The notes below the pieces were generated by a model. That model was not told the DNA's origin and searched no databases. It was given only the letters and a program-made list of their open reading frames with translations. This document shows, piece after piece, positions 57,851-64,000 of a stretch of DNA of 64,000 bases. How positions within the stretch are numbered: the first letter of the stretch is position 1; each line of letters begins with the position of its first letter. The translations under genes and the position numbers were made by a program. The stretch comes from Siphonodentalium dalli. Lineage: Eukaryota > Mollusca > Scaphopoda > Gadilida > Siphonodentaliidae. Location of the stretch: positions 168,585,107-168,649,106 of the forward strand of contig CP136061.1 of assembly GCA_032622095.1 (NCBI GenBank), read 5' to 3'.

Positions 57851-60800
57851 AGTTTTTATACGCTAAAAAAAAAAAAAAATCCTCTCTAGAAAGTCAATAT
57901 GTGCCTCAAAACGTAAAATAAAACGAACAACAAACACAAACTGAAAAACAATGTCAGGCTAGCCTTCAATTAAAAAAAATATCGTTATGCCAAACTGCAG
58001 CCTAATTAATAATTATTGTAGTTTCAACAATCTGTTGTGTATTCGAGTGAATTAATGGCCTAACTTGTATTCTTTCAGAAACAGTTAAATTAGTTTCGCA
58101 CGAAATTCCGCTCGCTCATTGCATTTCTGCATAAATTAATCTCATTTCAAACAACTTTTATCGCCTCAAAGTGCATTTTAGCCATCATTATTCGTTATAT
58201 AATCCAACATTCTAGCAAATCCAGTTCATAATTCAGCACATTCAAACAGTTTTATTCCGTAATCGCTATTTATCGTAAAGGCTTAGGTAATTAACCAGCG
58301 TAATATATCAACTCGTTACGCGATTGGCGGAATTATTTCAAGCTCCACCCATCGCTGTCATCGGTAAGCGTTGATGCAGATGATCGGTCATGTGACCGCG
58401 TTGTGGTCATGTGATCGCACTCACGTGACCGACTTCGGATATTTCCGCGATTTTTTTTAATATCATAATAATAAAAATACTATCTGCTCGATTTTGAATT
58501 TTCTTGGCGAAATGGGCCTGTTAGACATATATTATTAGTATTATGACGATAATTTTTTTTTTTTTTTGACAGACTAATTCCTTTAATCTATTGCTCAGGA
58601 AGGTATAAGATTTCAACGTTTAACGACCTGAGTTTTCTGCAGACCTGATTTCATTGTAGTGGGATATCAAATGTTCCTGTATAGAACATCTGGAATGAAT
58701 ACTACAAACTTTCCACCCAATAATAATACATGTACCTCAACATGTCGGTGAGTTGAATGCCTCTACAGCCAAGTCGAACTGTGCATTGGTGCGAGAAATT
58801 ATTATCAATTTTATCTGGAACATTGCCGATAGCCGATACAATTACAGAAATGCAGGCATTTAAAGACAATTTGTTGTGAATATGTTTCTTGTATGACATT
58901 TTGATGAGACCGCATAACGCAAGCATAAAAGAACTTCGATAACACGTGTGACAAATATGACATGGGTGTATCTAATATAAACTTGATGAGTGCATAAGTT
59001 CTGCACATGAAGATGGGGATCATACACGGAACGAACTTGCAGTATATGCGATGTCCAGAAAACTATCTCTGTGGAACTTAAATACACATGTATACCAATT
59101 GAACTCATTATATGAGGCTATCTTCCTATCCTAGTTCGATCAAAATCAGCCACGCTTTCGCAAATATTGGGTGTGGAGTCAGTGAGTTGACCTATGAGCT
59201 GTCCAGAGCTCCACAGCAGTTTCTGTTTTGGTACGAACCTGAACATAATTTATCTCTAGTCACTATAGATCGCATGTAATAAGCAGAGATCTGGTAGAAA
59301 TTAGCCAATGCGATTCTTCTTCGCAGGAACACATAAAGCTCACATCTGAACGCTCTCATTTGGTAGTCTGCGACAAAGCAATTACTGTCATGTAATCCCC
59401 TGATGCCCACACAATTTGAACTAGATGTTATTCAAGGACGAGCAATTGTAAATTTTCTCAGTTTCCGAAAAGTATACCCAGTGTTTTCGTACATGTATTT
59501 TAATAAGAACAAATCACACAAATATTAGCTCCTATTCTTATATTTGGACTTAAAATACACTAATTATTAATCTTGTTAACATGGAAGATGTCTGTAAATG
59601 TCTGTCTGTATATGCCGCTACTGTTTTGGGTTCTGCATTGTGTGATGTCCATTCAATTAATTTCGTGAGCAGCTGAATTTCGGTAGAATTGAATTAGTGT
59701 GATGGCATTACATGAGCAATACAGGAGTCAAGTGAACAATTCTTATCCAAACCCCATAAGGGGGGCGATATCAAGGGGAAGTAATTAAAGTATTGCTCAA
59801 TACCGACAGCCTTATTGTTGAGGTAGGGATTTTTCTCCAGTCGAGTCACCCAATCAGGACATTTCCGATGTACATGTAATGATGGATGTAATCAGCATAT
59901 ATTCAGATTTGGATATTTTCAAATAGGTTAACATCAGATGAATTTATCTACTTTTCATGGTTGCTGTTTCCATTCTCATGAAATCTCGGAGTTACTGTTT
60001 GCAAAATATTCATATTGTATCAGATTGTATCAGCATTCCTGGCACTTTTGTCAACAGGGGAACAAATGTGTTTACCAGTAGTCACTGAAACCCACCTTAG
60101 GAGCGTTATCAATGAAAACTAGCAAATTTGGATGATTTCTCCATTTTGGTAACCATCTGAGTCACCATCCTGAATTTAGATTCCTATGGATAATAATATG
60201 TTAATCTAACATATCATGGTTGTCGAATGATTAGATAGTATAATTTATTCAAAATAAGGTTGCTAGTAGCCACCGATTTCAAACTGCTGTGAATAATTTA
60301 AGAGGCGTGTGTGAAAAATCATCAATTATTAGAATTTCGGTCGCCGTTTTGGGAGCCATCTTGGATTTTGAGGTCCAAATTGCACCGTCAAGAGGAAGTG
60401 TGATCCAATGGTATTATTGGTCGCGAAACATAATCATTTCACTATCTAAATTTTCCTCCCAGACTCAATGCCAACTCTTAAATTGTTCATGGTTGCTATT
60501 TTGATGATTTCATCTCATTTTCGTCGTTTCATTCTCTCGAATTCTTGAGTATAAACAGCCATTGTTCACAAACTATTCACATTGTTTCATATCTCCATAT
60601 TATTACGCCAACACGGGGCAAATATATTCACCTATATTCACTAAATCGCACGTTACATGTAGGAGTGATATCAAAGAAAATTTGACTAATTTTAGTGATT
60701 TATCAATTTTGGCAACCATTTTGGTTGCCATCTTGAATACAGATGCACTTTTTTGGTTGTAATTATATGGCAATCTATATGTTTAAACCTGTTGCAAATG

Positions 60801-61394
60801 TTTGTCATCAAATTCAGCTATTTTATGGCTAACACTTGGCTCGAATTACAAAATCGATATTTGGTAAAATTTCATAGCATATTTATGAATTCACATTTTG
60901 ACGACATTTTGTAGGAATAAGACCCAAAGTATGACATATTATCATGTTAAAATGGTTAGGTATTCAAATGTATTTAAAATTAAGTTGCTATTAGCCACCA
61001 ATTTCAAACAACCGTGAATGTTTTAAGAGACATGTGTGAAAATTCATCATTTTCCCGAACTTCGGTCGCCATTTTGGTGGCCATCTTGGTTAAATGTGGT
61101 CAATTTTTCTGTTAAAGTGAAGCCTGTTATCATAGTATCACAACAGTAGAGAAATATTATATTTCCTACCATAACTTCACTACTAGCTATTAATCAAACT
61201 GATTCAGTGCCTACTCTGAAATTTTGGATGGCGGCCATCTTGATGACGTCATAAATCCACCCAGTCGCGACCCCCAGGTGTCTAACATTTGTTTTCTGGT
61301 GCCCCAGATATCAAGCAACATCATGAGCATAGTGGCTATGTTTCTTCACAAAATGCACACGGGAGCCAAAAATTGGACATAAGAGCCTCTACTA

Positions 61395-61625
61395 TACAGG
61401 TTGTACTGTTTGTCTGATCATTATGAAATTTGTCATGGATGTTAATATTGACATGTAGATGTAAATGAGTAATTTTGCTGTTGTTCGGCCGATAAACATG
61501 GCCGCCAGCAGCCATCTTGGCTTTTACTGTTTGCATGACTAAATCCTTTGGCACGGGCTACAGGTCGTACCTTTGGTCGGATCATCATGAAATTTGTCAT
61601 AGATGTTAACAATGACATGTTATCT
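61395..61625 (+). repeat. continuation of the CCATCTTGG tandem array
   Basis: Starts TACAGGTTGTACTG, continuing the monomer interrupted at 54487, then one further unit (CCATCTTGG at 61513, GGCTACAGGTCGTACCTT at 61556), ending near GACATGTT at 61620. Confidence 0.85.
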
Positions 61626-61814
61626 ACATCCCAACTTATCTGGAATTATTAAGATAAGTGGAGAAAACTCAGTATTAAACTGAAATTGTGTGCTGATTTC
61701 TTTGTATAATTGTCTTCAAATTTCCACCAACTGGTCGACTAATAATTGACTTGATGCCATCATTTTGGAAATTCTTTTAACATTTCAACTCTAATCACTG
61801 AGTGTGTTTTTCAG

Positions 61815-61934
61815 TGTTCAAAGCTGTCAGATCTTTGTTGTGAAGATCTAGTGGTTGGTTATAATGACCCGCTTGTTGTTCAACCAGCTTCCATTGAGTT
61901 GGCCACAATCAGGAAGAAGCCTAGTGAAGAATTG
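61815..61934 (+). CDS. candidate internal exon, 40 codons
   Basis: The acceptor GAGTGTGTTTTTCAG ends at 61814; the donor GTGAGT begins at 61935. The 120 bp between are open in one frame: SKLSDLCCEDLVVGYNDPLV, then VQPASIELATIRKKPSEEL. Strong splice signals, even length and coding-like composition support a real exon. It could belong to the same plus-strand gene as the SWIM exons (phase does not match directly, so at least one exon would lie between) or to another gene. No domain recognised. Confidence 0.5.
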
Positions 61935-62035
61935 GTGAGTATGCTACAATGTACCCCATGCACCATTTAAAAAAAAATGAACATTCTAAAATTCAGTGAC
62001 ATTTTAATATACATACCAATCGTCAGTATTTATGC

Positions 62036-62323
62036 ATGACTGCATGGGCTTATGATAGACTGCCAGGAACCTTCAAAAACTCATTCGATATTAAACTAGG
62101 AACCAAAAGCAGACAGGCAGCTGCAGGAAACATTAGACCAAAAGTAATACCAAGAAGTTTTAGAACAACATTTTCAGAAAATCTCCCAGAACATTCTTTT
62201 TCAAGTATTTGGAACTCAGTTAATAATAACTATAACAAACTGATGAGTGTAGAATTGATCAACCACTATTCCAATAAAATTGAATGCAAAAACAAATACT
62301 GCCCTGATTGTACTCACAAATGA
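62036..62323 (+). pseudogene. LINE-type ORF2 C-terminal fragment
   Basis: A frame of 95 codons (AWAYDRLPGTFKNSFDIKLG, RPKVIPRSFRTTF, SFSSIWNSVNN, then C...YCPDC) has the layout of the tail of non-LTR reverse transcriptase proteins: a TR-like basic stretch, a conserved W-N-S and a short C-terminal helix. It is open upstream only for a few codons, so the catalytic part is missing. AATAAAG lies downstream near 62497. Moderate to low confidence; no direct motif of the catalytic site is present. Confidence 0.35.
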
Positions 62324-62329
62324 TAACCA

Positions 62330-63680
62330 TATTTCAAATATATATCGTCTATTTGCCACTTACCTTAAATGCTAAAATTGCTTCACATTAAATTACCCGA
62401 GTACTAACATATATAGCATGCAAAATCTCGTCCAATGCCTGGCTGTATATACTATTGTATAAATTGGGCGCTACATATTAACAGCATACAATATAATAAA
62501 GAAGAATAAACATACACTGTTGAGCGGACTTCATATAGTGTGTGAGCAAAGCCTTATTAAATTTCTTTAGTAAATGCAGCCAAGACATACTCCAAGACTT
62601 GTTATGGAGAAAATTGACCGTTGCATATTCATTCATATCCATACATCTAAAACAAATTTGTTTATTCACTGGATACTATAAAAAATCCAATTTAGGCCAA
62701 AAAAAAAAAAGGGTTTTGATTCTCGGGCATAGCCGCGTCTGGAAAAAAGGCCCGCGTTGAAGCATTTTATTACGATTTTCAAATTGACCGATGCTGTCAA
62801 ATGATAACACGAAAATGGGAAACTAGAAAAGAGAAATTAGTTATGTTTCAAACATCGAATATGATAGACATACAATGGTGTATGTGTTGGTATTCAACAA
62901 CAGACACTAGGCAACGATAACTACCAGGTATATTGTCACCACAAGCTACCCAAACACCAAGTTTATGTGTTTCCGTGCTGTAAATAATTATGTGATTTCC
63001 AATTTCGGGAACGCAAACCGGAAAGAAATATGGTGCGTATTGGCGATGTGTATGCTGGTTTAATTTAATATTATTTGAAGTTTTTATGGCTAGCATGTAT
63101 AGTTACTATAGTATAGATGGATAAATATTAAAGTATATAGATAGATATAAAATGTATAATCCCGATTTAAACTTTGATTGTTTTAGTTCCGTTTCCGTCT
63201 TTGTTGTATTCCGTGTTTTATATTACGCAGTAACAGAGAACGAGAATCGAACGGACCTCAAACAAATCTTTCCATGCATATTCTCTTTAATTAAGTTTAA
63301 ATTCACCGATGTTACTGAATATATTTGGCGACAAAATTATCCGAGAGCACCATTTTATAGTGTGCAAATATATTTTTAATCGTTGTATTTTGGCTTGTTG
63401 GAAATAAAGCATGATCCATAACTGAAAAATCGTAATTTTATTTCCAATGATTCAGTGATTTTAGAAATTAGAGACACTCGGTAGTCGATGTCAAGGCCGT
63501 TAATTGTGCATAGATCATAGATGTACTAAACTGTGAATACTACCGAAAGGGTGTGCCTTTGAATGCAGGAAATCAAGAAACAGGTAACTGAGGTGTGGCA
63601 GATGCAAACTAAAATTAAATGCAACAAACAGTCTATGACATTTCAATAAAAAATATGAAGTGTGTTCCATGTTACTGACA
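62330..63680. other. intergenic, nothing recognised
   Basis: About 1.35 kb of AT-rich DNA. A 75-codon plus-strand frame at 63152-63379 has no recognisable features. Confidence 0.4.
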
Positions 63681-63687
63681 TTGAAAA

Positions 63688-63744
63688 AAATCTCCCTATT
63701 TTTCACTAAATCTCCCTATTTCTGAGGACAAATCTCCCTATTTC
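63688..63744. repeat. three copies of AAATCTCCCTATTT
   Basis: AAATCTCCCTATTT recurs three times at ~20-bp spacing (about 63688, 63708, 63730). A second short repeat, TGGAATACGGAATACCA, occurs at 63869 and 63900. Confidence 0.85.
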
Positions 63745-64000
63745 CAATTATGAAAGTAAACAGGTCTGATATAAATAGATATATACTATAAAAAGGTACA
63801 TACATTTATCAAATATACCAACAATATATATATGATGTACGGGTAGTATAATGGAGGCCCCCACCCCCTGGAATACGGAATACCACTTAACACAGAGGGT
63901 GGAATACGGAATACCAGTAACAGCCATATGGAATTTTCCGGATAAATTTTCTATTGCCGTGCGAACGCCGGTCATCCCGCAGTGATAATTATCTAAAATG

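Larger units (their letters stand above)
54488..61394. mobile_element. large inverted-repeat element 2, 6907 bp, TAC duplication
   Basis: The ends are TAGTAGAGGCTCTTATGT at 54488 and its complement ending at 61394, flanked by TAC at 54485-54487 and 61395-61397. Removing it restores a normal monomer (GGGCTAC|AGGTTGTACTG) of the surrounding array. The arms (about 54488-55900 and 59820-61394) are diverged reverse complements containing AAGATGGCNNCC / AAAATGGCGACC words spaced about 355-370 bp (55031, 55397, 55754; 60357, 60728, 61081). The centre (about 55900-59820) holds no intact transposase; a THAP-like start is at 57573. A 3-bp duplication is known for Harbinger, CACTA, Zator and Academ types; the ends fit none that I recognise. 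Confidence 0.85.

Overview
The window looks like repeat-dominated intergenic DNA from an invertebrate, most likely a mollusc. It is AT-rich, has no bacterial-type gene density, and carries intron-like gaps and AATAAA signals. It is packed with (GTCC)n-headed interspersed repeats whose tandem monomers of about 150-180 bp match, from memory, the pearl / Helitron-associated (HINE) elements of bivalves. No complete, confidently intact host gene is visible. No rRNA, tRNA or CRISPR was found by eye.

Layout: 1-3431 holds a tandem duplication and a ~3 kb composite HINE-like repeat. 3432-8200 is a large non-coding element with ~1.1 kb inverted arms. 8687-14553 is the most unusual object: inverted arrays of a ~363 bp repeat flank a GC-rich core (about 9905-12803) with a decayed minus-strand gene. 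That gene reads SAP/Rho-N-like head, family B DNA polymerase, then superfamily 1 helicase; it is broken by at least one stop and about eight frame changes and is cut off at the array. 14.6-25 kb holds a microsatellite, composite-repeat fragments, an hAT-like element (16882-18104) and several HINE-like repeats. 25-33 kb holds LINE remnants (25300-25957, 29021-29479), an HTH reading frame with one in-frame stop (26750-27019), minisatellites, a retroelement 3' end and one exon candidate. 37.7-40.2 kb is a second copy of the 0.35-3.4 kb composite repeat. 40741-42660 is a poly-G/poly-C satellite containing a 100-N gap. 42831-44097 carries two exons that splice in phase into a SWIM zinc finger. 45498-48136 is a TA-flanked element with CAACGCGGT subterminal repeats. 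50396-50724 is a piggyBac-type MITE. 52785-61625 is a CCATCTTGG-rich tandem array split precisely by a 6.9 kb inverted-repeat element (54488-61394). The last 3 kb has an exon candidate, a LINE fragment and little else.

How the parts relate: these are mostly independent, nested mobile elements and their remains, not a pathway. Two themes recur. First, three unrelated large inverted-repeat elements have arms built of subrepeats with nearly the same period (about 355-366 bp). Second, many repeat families share a hairpin, a (GTCC)n stretch and a tandem-monomer body. All family assignments come from reading the sequence and from memory; no database search was made.
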